Assembly (NCBI RefSeq): GCF_026410195.1
Contig: NZ_JAPMLM010000074.1
Coordinates: 1-64,000 of the forward strand
DNA length: 64,000 bases
Reading direction: 5' to 3'
From: Xanthomarina sp. F2636L
Lineage (GTDB): Bacteria; Bacteroidota; Bacteroidia; Flavobacteriales; Flavobacteriaceae
Shown here: positions 36,034 to 44,918 of the stretch, piece by piece
How positions within the stretch are numbered: position 1 is the first letter of the stretch
Layout of the letters: every line of letters begins with the position of its first letter
Made by a program: the position numbers and the translations under genes
Notes under the pieces: generated by a model
The model's database searches: none
Told to the model about the DNA's origin: nothing
What the model saw: only the letters and a program-made list of their open reading frames with translations

Positions 36034-36053
36034 ATTCCCTTTTACAAGGGAAT
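36034..36053. repeat. ATTCCCTT hairpin
   Basis: Perfect 8-base arms ATTCCCTT/AAGGGAAT around TTAC, with A's on the right, so it is not a plus-strand terminator. It belongs to the same loose repeat class as 26065-26084. Confidence 0.45.
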
Positions 36054-36069
36054 AAAAAATAAATTTTTT

Positions 36070-36960
36070 ATGAAAAACGTAGCAGTTATAGGAGCTGGAA
36101 CCATGGGAAATGGTATTGCACATACTTTTGCTCAAAGTGGATTTAAAGTACAACTTATAGATATTAATGAGGCTTCTTTAAAAAGAGGTATGGACACCAT
36201 CTCTAAAAATTTAGATAGAATGGTTGCTAAGGAAAAAATAACTGAAGTAGACAAAACACAAACTTTAGGAAATATTACCACATTCACCAATATAAATGAA
36301 GGTGTTAAGCATGCTGGTTTAGTCGTTGAGGCCGCAACAGAAAACATCGATTTAAAGCTAAAGATATTCAAACAGTTAGATGAAGCATGTGCAAAAGACA
36401 CTATTTTAGCAAGTAATACGTCGTCTATTTCCATTACACAAATCGCAGCTGCAACTTCAAGACCAAAAATGGTAATAGGAATGCATTTTATGAATCCTGT
36501 TCCAATTATGAAATTGGTTGAAATTATTCGTGGGTATAATACCAGCGACGAGGTTACTAATACCATTATGGAACTTTCTAAAAAGTTAGGAAAAACGCCA
36601 ACAGAAGTAAACGATTATCCTGGTTTTGTAGCTAATAGAATTTTAATGCCAATGCTTAATGAAGCCATTGAAACACTTTATAATGGTGTTGCTGGTGTTG
36701 AAGAAATAGATACGGTTATGAAACTTGGCATGGCTCACCCAATGGGTCCATTACAATTGGCAGATTTTATTGGCTTAGATATTTGTTTATCAATTTTAAA
36801 CGTGATGTACGACGGTTTTAAAAACCCTAAATATGCACCTTGCCCTCTATTAGTAAATATGGTTATGGCTGGAAAACTAGGCGTTAAATCTGGAGAAGGT
36901 TTTTACGATTATTCGGAAAGTAGAAAAGCTGAGAATGTCGCGAAACAATTTTTAAAGTAA
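36070..36960 (+). CDS. 3-hydroxybutyryl-CoA dehydrogenase
   Basis: A 296-residue soluble dehydrogenase that oxidises or reduces 3-hydroxyacyl-CoA with NAD(H). The dinucleotide loop GAGTMGNG (8-15) and catalytic His139 (GMHFMNPVPIMKLVE) with its Glu partner are present. SNTSSI and the C-terminal dimer domain (DYPGFVANRILMPMLNEA) fit the HBD/PaaH family at its usual length of about 290. It is a stand-alone enzyme, not fused to a hydratase. It could serve short-chain fatty acid or aromatic degradation; the neighbours do not decide. Confidence 0.94.
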   Translation: MKNVAVIGAGTMGNGIAHTFAQSGFKVQLIDINEASLKRGMDTISKNLDRMVAKEKITEVDKTQTLGNITTFTNINEGVKHAGLVVEAATENIDLKLKIFKQLDEACAKDTILASNTSSISITQIAAATSRPKMVIGMHFMNPVPIMKLVEIIRGYNTSDEVTNTIMELSKKLGKTPTEVNDYPGFVANRILMPMLNEAIETLYNGVAGVEEIDTVMKLGMAHPMGPLQLADFIGLDICLSILNVMYDGFKNPKYAPCPLLVNMVMAGKLGVKSGEGFYDYSESRKAENVAKQFLK

Positions 36961-37018
36961 ACAGGTACAGTCATAACTTTCAGACATTACTCAATACTGA
37001 GACTGTAAACTAAAACCT

Positions 37019-38257
37019 ATGTCTAAAATAATTCCTTTTAAAGCAGTACATCCAACCCGAGACAAAGTAAGTCTTGTGGCAGCACGTTCGTACCAAAGTT
37101 ATTCTAAGGAACAAGTAGAATCTCGCTTACGCGACAATCCGTTTTCCTTTTTACAAATAGTAAATCCGGGTTATAGATTTGACAAAGAGATCTCAGGTGA
37201 AGCGAGATATAATTTAGTAAAAAATAGATACCTAGAATTCAAGGAAGATGGTATTTTTATTCAAGATGAAAAACCTTGCTACTATATCTATAAAATTGTC
37301 GATAGAGAGCAACAGGAGTTTAATGGCATTGTAGCTGCAGCAAGTGCTCTAGATTATGAAAACGATATTATTAAAAAGCATGAAGACACCATTGAATATC
37401 GAGAAATTATATTTAAAGACTATCTAAAAACGGTTGGTTTTAATGCAGAGCCTGTACTCTTAACCTACCCTGATAATTCTGTGATTGAATCAATAATTAA
37501 GAAAACACAAAAGGAAAGAGCTGAATTTGAGTTTACAACAACCTATAGAGACACGCACTATTTATGGAAGGTTGATAATCAAAAAACTCTTGCAATCATT
37601 CAAAAAGAATTTGAAAATATTCCAACTATTTATATTGCAGATGGACACCATAGATCTGCTTCTTCCTATTTACTTTACAAAGATTTAAAAGATATAAATC
37701 CAGTACATCATGGAAATGAACCTTATAATTTTTTTATGAGTTATTTAATTCCTGAATCCGATTTACAAATTCATGCATTCAATAGATTGGTTAAGGATTT
37801 AAATGGTTTAACTAAAGAAGAGTTTTTAATTCAGTTAGACACTTTTTACCGAATTGAAAACAGAGGAAAAATGCCTTATCAACCAACTAAGAAACATCAT
37901 TTTAGCATGTATTTAGATGGCGATTTTTATTCTCTTCATTTACGAAAAACCATTTATAACATAGAAACCTCTTTAGATGGTTTAGATTCTCAAATTCTTT
38001 ATAAAACCATTTTAGAACCTATTTTAGGAATTGAAGATTTACGCAACGACCAACGTATTTCTTACATTAATGGAAAAAAAGATTTGGTGAACATTAAAAG
38101 TAGTGTGGATAGTGGCGAATCTAGAGTTGGTTTTGTGATGATTCCTGTTACTGTGGAAGAAATGAAACAAATAGCTGACGACGGCTTGATTATGCCTCCA
38201 AAAAGCACCTATATTGAGCCTAAACTTAGAAGTGGTATTACCATTTATGAATTTTAA
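37019..38257 (+). CDS. DUF1015 family protein
   Basis: A 412-residue soluble protein of the DUF1015 family (also called HTH-containing DUF1015 or SerC-linked proteins). Signatures: start IIPFKAVHPTRDKV, NPFSFLQIVNPG, YYIYKIVDR, the strongly conserved IADGHHRSAS (about 203-212), and the C-terminal LIMPPKSTYIEPKLRSG. In other bacteria it often sits near serC/serA, but not here. No activity is established. Followed after 67 bases by yggS on the same strand, in a gap with a remnant of the ATTCCTGC repeat. Confidence 0.9.
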   Translation: MSKIIPFKAVHPTRDKVSLVAARSYQSYSKEQVESRLRDNPFSFLQIVNPGYRFDKEISGEARYNLVKNRYLEFKEDGIFIQDEKPCYYIYKIVDREQQEFNGIVAAASALDYENDIIKKHEDTIEYREIIFKDYLKTVGFNAEPVLLTYPDNSVIESIIKKTQKERAEFEFTTTYRDTHYLWKVDNQKTLAIIQKEFENIPTIYIADGHHRSASSYLLYKDLKDINPVHHGNEPYNFFMSYLIPESDLQIHAFNRLVKDLNGLTKEEFLIQLDTFYRIENRGKMPYQPTKKHHFSMYLDGDFYSLHLRKTIYNIETSLDGLDSQILYKTILEPILGIEDLRNDQRISYINGKKDLVNIKSSVDSGESRVGFVMIPVTVEEMKQIADDGLIMPPKSTYIEPKLRSGITIYEF

Positions 38258-38324
38258 ATTCCTGCGAAGGCAGAAGTTTTAAGTTTGAAAGTCAGAATAT
38301 ATTACTCAAGAATAACAATTATAC

Positions 38325-38984
38325 ATGTCAATACAACAAAACCTCAACAGCATAAAATCGGCTATTCCAGAATACGTAACACTTGTTGCTGTGTCTAAAA
38401 CCAAACCTGTTAGCGACCTTATGGAAGCTTATCAAGCTGGACAACGCATTTTTGGTGAAAACAAAATTCAGGAGATGGTTGAAAAACATGAAGAAATGCC
38501 AAAAGACATTCAATGGCATATGATTGGACATGTACAACGAAACAAAGTAAAATACATGGCGTCGTTTGTAAGTTTAATCCATGGAGTTGAAAACTTTAAA
38601 ACGCTTAAAGAAATAAATAAACAAGCTAAGAAACACGATAGAGTAATTGACTGTTTGCTTCAAATAAAAATAGCTGCAGAAGACTCTAAATTTGGAATGA
38701 CAGAAAACGATGCTACAGAGATATTAAAGTCTAGCGATTTTTCAGAATTAAAAAACATCAACGTGGTTGGTGTTATGGGCATGGCTACGTTTACAGACAA
38801 CCAAGAGCAGATAAAAAAAGAATTTACGCAACTAAAATCTAATTTCAATCAGTTAAAAACTATTTATTCTGACTTAAAAATTATTTCTATGGGAATGAGT
38901 GGCGATTATCCATTAGCAATTACTTGTGGGAGTAATATGATTCGCGTTGGAAGTAGTATCTTTGGGGAACGAAATTATAATTAA
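38325..38984 (+). CDS. YggS family PLP-binding protein (PLP homeostasis)
   Basis: A 219-residue single-domain TIM-barrel protein that binds pyridoxal phosphate and buffers its level; it has no known catalytic turnover. The PLP lysine is Lys25 in LVAVSKTKP. Other family motifs are IFGENKIQEMVEK, WHMIGHVQRNKVK, LLQIKIAAEDSKFG and the phosphate-binding MGMSGDYPLAI with RVGSSIFGERNY at the end. The downstream exonuclease/GIY-YIG gene begins about 35 bases later. Confidence 0.95.
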   Translation: MSIQQNLNSIKSAIPEYVTLVAVSKTKPVSDLMEAYQAGQRIFGENKIQEMVEKHEEMPKDIQWHMIGHVQRNKVKYMASFVSLIHGVENFKTLKEINKQAKKHDRVIDCLLQIKIAAEDSKFGMTENDATEILKSSDFSELKNINVVGVMGMATFTDNQEQIKKEFTQLKSNFNQLKTIYSDLKIISMGMSGDYPLAITCGSNMIRVGSSIFGERNYN

Positions 38985-39019
38985 TAAAAGTCTTCATTCT
39001 TTATCAAAGACTTAACAAT

Positions 39020-40408
39020 ATAAAAAAAAAGCATACCATTTACGCCATATTAGACATAGAAACCACTGGTGGAAAGTATAACGAAGAAGGCATTACCGAA
39101 ATAGCCATCTATAAATTCGATGGACATCAAGTGGTCGATCAATTTATTAGCTTAGTAAATCCAGAGAGAGAAATTCAACCCTTTGTAGTCAACCTTACTG
39201 GCATTAATAGCAACATGCTAAAAAATGCTCCTAAATTTTACGAAGTCGCTAAACGCATCATAGAGATTACAGAAGATTGTGTGATTGTAGCACATAATTC
39301 TGAGTTTGACTATAGAATTTTACGCACAGAGTTTAAGCGCTTAGGCTTTCCTTTTAAAAGGAAAACACTTTGCACAGTGTCGCTATCTAAAACGCTTATT
39401 CCTGATCAAGCCTCATACAGTTTAGGGAAACTTACTAGAGCTTTAGGAATTCCTGTTAGCGACAGACACAGAGCCAATGGAGATGCTATTGCAACGGTAA
39501 AACTTTTTAAAATGCTTCTTGCTAAAGATGTTAAAAAGGTGATAGTTAAAGATGCCATTGTTGTGGAGCCTACTTTTAAGATGGAGCCAAGTTTAAAACA
39601 AATTATAAATAATCTTCCACATATCACTGGTGTATACTATATTCATAATGAACATGGTGAAATAATATACATTGGTAAGAGTAAGAATATTAAAAACAGA
39701 CTTAGTCAGCATTTTACCAACACAAATTCTAAGTCTAAGAAAATTCAGCTTCAAACGGCAGCTGTCACTTATGACTCTACAGGAAACGAGTTAATCGCTC
39801 TTTTAAAAGAAAGCGAAGAGATAAAAAGTAATAAACCTATTTTTAACAGAGCACTACGTAGAACTATTTTTACACACGCACTCTATAGTTTTGTTGACAA
39901 CGATGGCTATATTAATTTAAAAATTGATAAAGCAGATGGCAGAAGAAAAGCCATCACTACATTTAGCACAAGAAACAGCGCCAAACAATTTTTATTTAAT
40001 GCTGTAGAAGAATTTAATCTTTGTCAAAAACTTTCTGGATTATATCCAACAAAAAGCAGCTGTTTTAATTATACAATCAAGCAATGCCAAGGCGCTTGTA
40101 TTAAAGAAGAAGCGTCAGACACTTATAACGAACGTGTTAACAAACTTATAGAGAAACACAGCTATAAAAATATAAATATGGTTATAGTAGATAAAGGTCG
40201 AGAAGTTTCTGAGCGCAGTGTTATTTTAATAAAAAATGGTGTTTTTGTTGGTTACGGCTATGTTAATTTAAATTATCAAATTACCAATATTAATGTGTTA
40301 GAATCTGTAATAACTCCCATGGAAAACAATAGAGACACACAACATATTATTCAAAATTATTTAAGAAGAAATAAGAACCTTAAAATAATCCTCCTTGATA
40401 GTAAATGA
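39020..40408 (+). CDS. DnaQ-like exonuclease fused to a GIY-YIG nuclease domain, unusual start
   Basis: Two nuclease domains in one chain: a DEDD 3'-5' exonuclease (about 7-170) and a UvrC/Cho-like GIY-YIG endonuclease (about 200-280, GVYYIHNEHGEIIYIGKSKN). The catalytic Asp12 and Glu14 (ILDIETTG), Asp97 (HNSEFD) and HRANGDA are present only if translation begins upstream of the first ordinary start codon, GTG at 39131. Between the in-frame stop at 38978 and that GTG there is no ATG, GTG or TTG. ATA at 39020, followed by KKKHTIYAILDIETTGG, is the best candidate; ATT at 38996 is another. The fusion is known in Bacteroidota and is probably a DNA repair enzyme. It overlaps the next gene by 4 bases. 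Confidence 0.78.
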   Translation: MKKKHTIYAILDIETTGGKYNEEGITEIAIYKFDGHQVVDQFISLVNPEREIQPFVVNLTGINSNMLKNAPKFYEVAKRIIEITEDCVIVAHNSEFDYRILRTEFKRLGFPFKRKTLCTVSLSKTLIPDQASYSLGKLTRALGIPVSDRHRANGDAIATVKLFKMLLAKDVKKVIVKDAIVVEPTFKMEPSLKQIINNLPHITGVYYIHNEHGEIIYIGKSKNIKNRLSQHFTNTNSKSKKIQLQTAAVTYDSTGNELIALLKESEEIKSNKPIFNRALRRTIFTHALYSFVDNDGYINLKIDKADGRRKAITTFSTRNSAKQFLFNAVEEFNLCQKLSGLYPTKSSCFNYTIKQCQGACIKEEASDTYNERVNKLIEKHSYKNINMVIVDKGREVSERSVILIKNGVFVGYGYVNLNYQITNINVLESVITPMENNRDTQHIIQNYLRRNKNLKIILLDSK

Positions 40409-42345
40409 AATTAATCTACCTCACCTTCTTACTGATTATTCCTTTAACTTTTAAAGCACAATCTGAATTTAATGCAATTGATTATTCAGTAACTCTTGGC
40501 GATCTTGAAACCAAAATTTTCGATAAAGATTCTACTGCAAATGCCTTAGTTATTTATGAATATGGCAATAGCTACATAGACGATAGAACTTTTAAACTCG
40601 TTTCGGAAGTAAAACGAAAAATAAAAATCATTAACAGTAAAGGTTTTGACAAAGCAACTATAACAGTTATTTTATACAATGACGGTAAGAAAAAAGAAAA
40701 ACTTAGAAATGTTGTTGCAACCACCTATAATTTAAAAGGAACCTCCGTTGTTCATACAAAATTAAGAGATAGTGAGATTTTTGAAGAAAGGTATAACGAC
40801 AATTATACCTTAGCAAAATTTACACTGCCAAATATTAATGAAGGCTCTGTCTTAACTTACAGTTACACCACAGAATCTCCCTATGTTTTTAATTATAAGG
40901 GTTGGGAATTTCAAGACGATATTCCAAAACTATATAGTGAGTACAACACAAGTATTCCTGCAAATTATGAGTATCATATTAAGTTGGTAGGGTTTTTAAA
41001 ATTAAAAGTAAACCAAAGCAACATTGAAAGATATTGCTTGACGGTTAATGGAGGTGGATATTCAGACTGTACAATTTCTAAATATGTTATGGAAGATGTT
41101 CCTGCATACAAAGAAGAAGACTATACAACCACTAAAGACAACTATTTGGCTAAAATAGGTTATGAGCTTAATACCGTAAAGTTGTTTGATGGCAGAATAG
41201 ACAAAATAAGCAAAACCTGGAAAGATGTCGATAAAGAATTAAGATCTGACAACAGATTTGGGAAGCAATTAAATGTAAATATTTCAAATGATTCATTTAT
41301 TTCTGAAACAGATGATTTAAAAAGAGCTGAAAACATTTATTCTTACGTGCAAAACGAATATACATGGAATGAAAACTTTAATATTTTCGGCGATACTTCT
41401 GTAAGAGATTTATTAAAAAATAAATCTGGAAATGTGAGTGAAATAAACATTCTTTTGCACAATCTTCTTGAAGAAAACAACATAGCTGTCAAGCCTGTGT
41501 TATTATCAACTAGAGCAAATGGTTTTGCCACAAAGCTATTTCCGGTAATTTCAGAATTTAATTATTTAATTGTTCAAGCAACTATTAATAACAAAACCTA
41601 TTTACTAGATGCCACAGATAGTTATTTACCTTTTGGAGAACTCCCTTTTAGATGTTTAAACCAAGATGGAAGATTATTAGATTTTAAAAAAGGAAGCTCT
41701 TGGATAGATGTCACTCCAGGTAAAACATCAACCATTCAATACAAAGTAGATTTAAAATTAGAAGAAGATATTTTGGTTGGAAAACTATATACAACTGCTA
41801 CGGGTTATCAAGCCTTACCTTTAAAAAAGAGTTATTATAATAATAAAACCACCTATATAAATGAATATAAAGAAAGGTATCCTTCAATTTTATTTACAGA
41901 TCACAAGGTAACTAGCAAAGGAAAATCAAGTGATATGTATTTAGAAGAATTTGGTATAGAATATGCTACAGAAGACATTGGTGGAAAATTATACATCAAT
42001 CCGTTTCTATTTAAATTATTGGAGGAAAACCCTTTGAAACTTAAAGAAAGAACTTATCCAATAGACTTTGGGTACAAAGATGCCTATTTATATACTCTAA
42101 AAATAGATTTAGATAAAAACTACGAAATTCTCGAAATTCCTAAAGAATTAAAGATTAGTTTACCTAATAACAAAGGCCTTTTAATTTTTAGCACAAAAAT
42201 AGTTGAAGGTTCTATTATATTATACTTTAAGTTTAATTTTAAAGAAACCATCTATAATCCAGAGTATTATGAAAGTTTAAAACAATTTATGGGGACAATT
42301 GTCGACATTCAAAAAAACTCCTTAATCGTATTAAAAGGTAAATAG
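40405..42345 (+). CDS. DUF3857 / transglutaminase-like exported protein
   Basis: A 646-residue protein with a signal peptide (1-19, TFKA then Gln). Residues about 55-230 are DUF3857 (KLVSEVKRKIKIINSKGFDKA, LPNINEGSVLTYSYTTESPY). A transglutaminase-like core follows (about 300-400), but where active members have a catalytic Cys the sequence reads LKNKSGNVSEINILLHNLL, so the core is probably inactive. The C-terminus (about 430-646) is beta-rich. In this phylum such proteins sit in the periplasm or outer membrane; function unknown. Its ATG overlaps the stop of the nuclease gene (ATGA), indicating translational coupling. Confidence 0.88.
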   Translation: MKLIYLTFLLIIPLTFKAQSEFNAIDYSVTLGDLETKIFDKDSTANALVIYEYGNSYIDDRTFKLVSEVKRKIKIINSKGFDKATITVILYNDGKKKEKLRNVVATTYNLKGTSVVHTKLRDSEIFEERYNDNYTLAKFTLPNINEGSVLTYSYTTESPYVFNYKGWEFQDDIPKLYSEYNTSIPANYEYHIKLVGFLKLKVNQSNIERYCLTVNGGGYSDCTISKYVMEDVPAYKEEDYTTTKDNYLAKIGYELNTVKLFDGRIDKISKTWKDVDKELRSDNRFGKQLNVNISNDSFISETDDLKRAENIYSYVQNEYTWNENFNIFGDTSVRDLLKNKSGNVSEINILLHNLLEENNIAVKPVLLSTRANGFATKLFPVISEFNYLIVQATINNKTYLLDATDSYLPFGELPFRCLNQDGRLLDFKKGSSWIDVTPGKTSTIQYKVDLKLEEDILVGKLYTTATGYQALPLKKSYYNNKTTYINEYKERYPSILFTDHKVTSKGKSSDMYLEEFGIEYATEDIGGKLYINPFLFKLLEENPLKLKERTYPIDFGYKDAYLYTLKIDLDKNYEILEIPKELKISLPNNKGLLIFSTKIVEGSIILYFKFNFKETIYNPEYYESLKQFMGTIVDIQKNSLIVLKGK

Positions 42346-42370
42346 CAATTCTTTTAGTACTTTTGATCTT

Positions 42371-43225
42371 ATGGCCGAACGCAAACCCGATATAAGCTGG
42401 AAAGAAAAACTTTATATTATTATATATGAAGCAGACACTCCTGCTGGAAAATTATTCGATCTTATTCTTTTAGTCACCATTCTTGCTAGTATTGTTCTAG
42501 TTATGCTGGAGAGTGTAAAAAGCATTGACACAAGGTTTCATATGTTTTTAAACATTTCTGAATGGATAATAACCATTCTTTTTACCTTGGAGTATATTGC
42601 AAGAATCCTTACAGTAAAACAGCCTTTAAAATATATCACTAGCTTTTATGGTGTTATCGATTTACTTTCCACTATACCAAAATATCTTTCTTTAATTTTT
42701 GCTGGAACACATGCCTTGGTTGCTTTAAGAGCTTTACGTCTTTTAAGAGTTTTTAGAATTTTAAAATTAGCACGTTTCTTAGGGGCATCCAACACATTAT
42801 TAAGCGCATTAAAAGCCAGTAGAGTAAAGATATCCGTTTTTCTATACGCTATAGTAATTATTTCTATCATTTTAGGAACCATTATGTACCTGGTGGAAGG
42901 GGAAGAAAACGGATTTACAAATATCCCTAAAAGTGTATATTGGTGTATTGTAACTCTTACTACTGTTGGGTTTGGTGATATTACTCCACAAACTGCTTTA
43001 GGACAATTTATAGCCACACTTATCATGATTTTGGGTTATGGCATCATAGCAGTTCCAACAGGAATTGTTACAGCTGAATTTACCTCAAAACAAAAACATA
43101 CAGCAGCTGAGAAAAACGAAGTTGAAGAACCCATCCAATTAAACACAAAATGTTGCGAAAATTGTCTGTCTGTTAAACATAAAGACGATGCTCTTTTTTG
43201 CAATAAATGTGGTTACAAATTGTAA
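42371..43225 (+). CDS. Voltage-gated-type potassium channel with C-terminal zinc ribbon
   Basis: A 284-residue six-transmembrane ion channel. S1-S3 lie at about 28-105, and the S4 voltage sensor is the Arg-rich ALRALRLLRVFRILKLARFL (118-137). S5, the pore helix and the selectivity filter TVGFGD (198-203) follow, then S6 (about 212-235). TVGFGD indicates K+ selectivity. The cytoplasmic tail ends with a CCENC (261-265) and CNKC (277-280) pair that looks like a zinc ribbon, an uncommon ending for a channel. The gene starts 25 bases after the DUF3857 gene and ends 1 base before miaA. Confidence 0.93.
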   Translation: MAERKPDISWKEKLYIIIYEADTPAGKLFDLILLVTILASIVLVMLESVKSIDTRFHMFLNISEWIITILFTLEYIARILTVKQPLKYITSFYGVIDLLSTIPKYLSLIFAGTHALVALRALRLLRVFRILKLARFLGASNTLLSALKASRVKISVFLYAIVIISIILGTIMYLVEGEENGFTNIPKSVYWCIVTLTTVGFGDITPQTALGQFIATLIMILGYGIIAVPTGIVTAEFTSKQKHTAAEKNEVEEPIQLNTKCCENCLSVKHKDDALFCNKCGYKL

Positions 43226-43226
43226 A

Positions 43227-44144
43227 ATGGAAAAATGTCTTATTGCAATAGTTGGTCCCACAGCCATTGGAAAAACAGCTCTTAGTATTAAACTGGCAAA
43301 TTACTTTCGAACTGAAATTGTTTCGGCTGATTCTAGACAATTTTTTAAGGAAATGCAAATAGGAACTGCTGCTCCTACTCCAACAGAATTAGCTGCTGCA
43401 ACTCATCATTTTATTCACCATAAATCCATTGAAGACCAATATAATGTTGGAGCCTTCGAAAAAGATGCCTTAGAGGTTTTAGAACAACTTTTTAATATAC
43501 ACGATGTTGTAATCATGGTTGGAGGTTCTGGCTTATATGTCGATGCCGTTATTTATGGATTAGATAGATTCCCCGAAGTTGACTCTAATATTAGACTAAG
43601 CTTAAACAAACAATTAGAAACTGAAGGATTAGAGACACTGCAAAAGAAATTAAAAGCTTTAGATCCTGAATCATACAAAAACATTGCTATAGATAATCCG
43701 CAACGGGTCATCCGTGCTTTAGAAATTTGCATGGGTTCCGGGAAGCCTTATTCCTCCTTTTTAAATAAAGAAAAAGTGCAACGTCCATTTAAGACCATTA
43801 CCATTGGACTAACTGCAGAGAGAGAAGTTATATATAATAGAATTAACCAACGTGTAGATTTAATGGTACAACATGGCTTGATAGATGAAGTAAAAACACT
43901 ACAAGACAAGCAGCATTTAAACGCGCTGAATACGGTTGGTTATAAAGAAGTATTTAAATATCTTGAAGGCGATTGGTCTTTAGATTTTGCACTTTCTGAA
44001 ATAAAGAAAAACTCCAGACGTTTTGCCAAAAGACAACTTACCTGGTTTAGAAAAAAAGAAGACACTATGTGGTTTGATTTTGAAACTCCCTTAGATATCA
44101 TCATTGACTATATAAATTCAACCCTAAAGAACAAATCCAACTAA
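43227..44144 (+). CDS. miaA: tRNA dimethylallyltransferase
   Basis: From ATG 43227 the product is 305 residues; a longer frame from 43188 overlaps the channel gene and adds residues absent from the family. It attaches a dimethylallyl group to A37 of tRNAs that read U-starting codons. P-loop GPTAIGKT (10-17), the substrate loop SADSRQFF and EMQIGTAAPT, GGSGLYVDAVIYG, and the tRNA-binding NVGAFEKDA and RRFAKRQLTWFRK are all present. The start lies 1 base after the channel stop, so it is translationally coupled and ends this plus-strand run of genes. Confidence 0.96.
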   Translation: MEKCLIAIVGPTAIGKTALSIKLANYFRTEIVSADSRQFFKEMQIGTAAPTPTELAAATHHFIHHKSIEDQYNVGAFEKDALEVLEQLFNIHDVVIMVGGSGLYVDAVIYGLDRFPEVDSNIRLSLNKQLETEGLETLQKKLKALDPESYKNIAIDNPQRVIRALEICMGSGKPYSSFLNKEKVQRPFKTITIGLTAEREVIYNRINQRVDLMVQHGLIDEVKTLQDKQHLNALNTVGYKEVFKYLEGDWSLDFALSEIKKNSRRFAKRQLTWFRKKEDTMWFDFETPLDIIIDYINSTLKNKSN

Positions 44145-44202
44145 TTATTAAGTCAGACTTAATAATTAACTGGATTTTTAGTTTATTCAATCTAAAGTTG
44201 GT

Positions 44203-44913
44203 TTAAGCGTTTTGGTTAACAACCAATCTAAACCCTTCCCCGTGAATATTCAAAATTTCAACATTCTCGTCTAATTTTAAATACTTTCTAAGTTTGGCTA
44301 TATATACATCCATACTTCTAGAAGTAAAATAATTATCGTCTCTCCAAATTTTAGTTAAAGCCAACTCTCTTGGCATTAAATCGTTTTCATGTAAAGCCAA
44401 CAAACGCAATAATTCATTTTCTTTAGGAGATAATTTTACTTGTTCCCCTCCATCATAGACTAAGAAACGTAATTTTGAATTTAAATCGAACTTACCTATT
44501 TTAAATTCAAACTGTTTACTGTCTGAAACGGTTTCAGTTGCTTTACGTTGCATGATAGCTTTAATTTTCATTAATAAAACCTCACTATCAAACGGCTTGT
44601 TTAAATAATCGTCTGCACCAACTTTATAGCCTTTAAGCACGTCTTCTTTCATGGCTTTAGCCGTAAGAAACACAATAGGCACATCGGTGTTTTTCTCTCT
44701 AATTTCTTTAGCTAAAGTAAAGCCGTCTTTATAAGGCATCATCACGTCCAGAATACAAAGATCGAAATCGTCTTTTTTAAATTTCTCAAAGCCTTCCATA
44801 CCATTTTTGGCATGAGTAACCTGATAATTATTCATCATTAAATAATCCTTAAGAATGGTTCCAAAATTTGGATCATCTTCTACTAATAATATTTTTTTCT
44901 GTTGTTCATTCAT
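44203..44913 (-). CDS. OmpR-family response regulator
   Basis: A 236-residue regulator: receiver domain (about 7-122) with acidic pocket Glu12/Asp13-Asp14, phospho-acceptor Asp56 (LCILDVMMPYKDG), Thr in FLTAKA and Lys in NKPFDSEVLL. A winged-helix DNA-binding domain follows (about 138-233, LSPKENELLRLLALHEN and SRSMDVYIAKLRKYL). It acts as a transcription factor for the kinase encoded 5 bases upstream. By order and domain type it resembles the RprY regulator of Bacteroides, but I do not assign that name. Targets unknown. Confidence 0.94.
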   Translation of the reverse strand: MNEQQKKILLVEDDPNFGTILKDYLMMNNYQVTHAKNGMEGFEKFKKDDFDLCILDVMMPYKDGFTLAKEIREKNTDVPIVFLTAKAMKEDVLKGYKVGADDYLNKPFDSEVLLMKIKAIMQRKATETVSDSKQFEFKIGKFDLNSKLRFLVYDGGEQVKLSPKENELLRLLALHENDLMPRELALTKIWRDDNYFTSRSMDVYIAKLRKYLKLDENVEILNIHGEGFRLVVNQNA

Positions 44914-44918
44914 AGCTT

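Noticed and set aside
36132-36566. 144-codon minus-strand frame inside the 3-hydroxybutyryl-CoA dehydrogenase gene
   Set aside because: Antisense to a strongly supported enzyme; its length follows from codon bias of the real gene.
38258-38275. Possible terminator after the DUF1015 gene
   Set aside because: The ATTCCTGC/GGCAGAA arms are imperfect and no T tract follows; it is more like a remnant of the intergenic repeat.
39131-40408. Shorter nuclease reading starting at GTG 39131
   Set aside because: It would remove the Asp-x-Glu catalytic motif that is plainly encoded just upstream in the same frame.
42646-43026. 126-codon minus-strand frame inside the potassium channel gene
   Set aside because: Shadow of the channel's hydrophobic codons; no start signal or homology seen.
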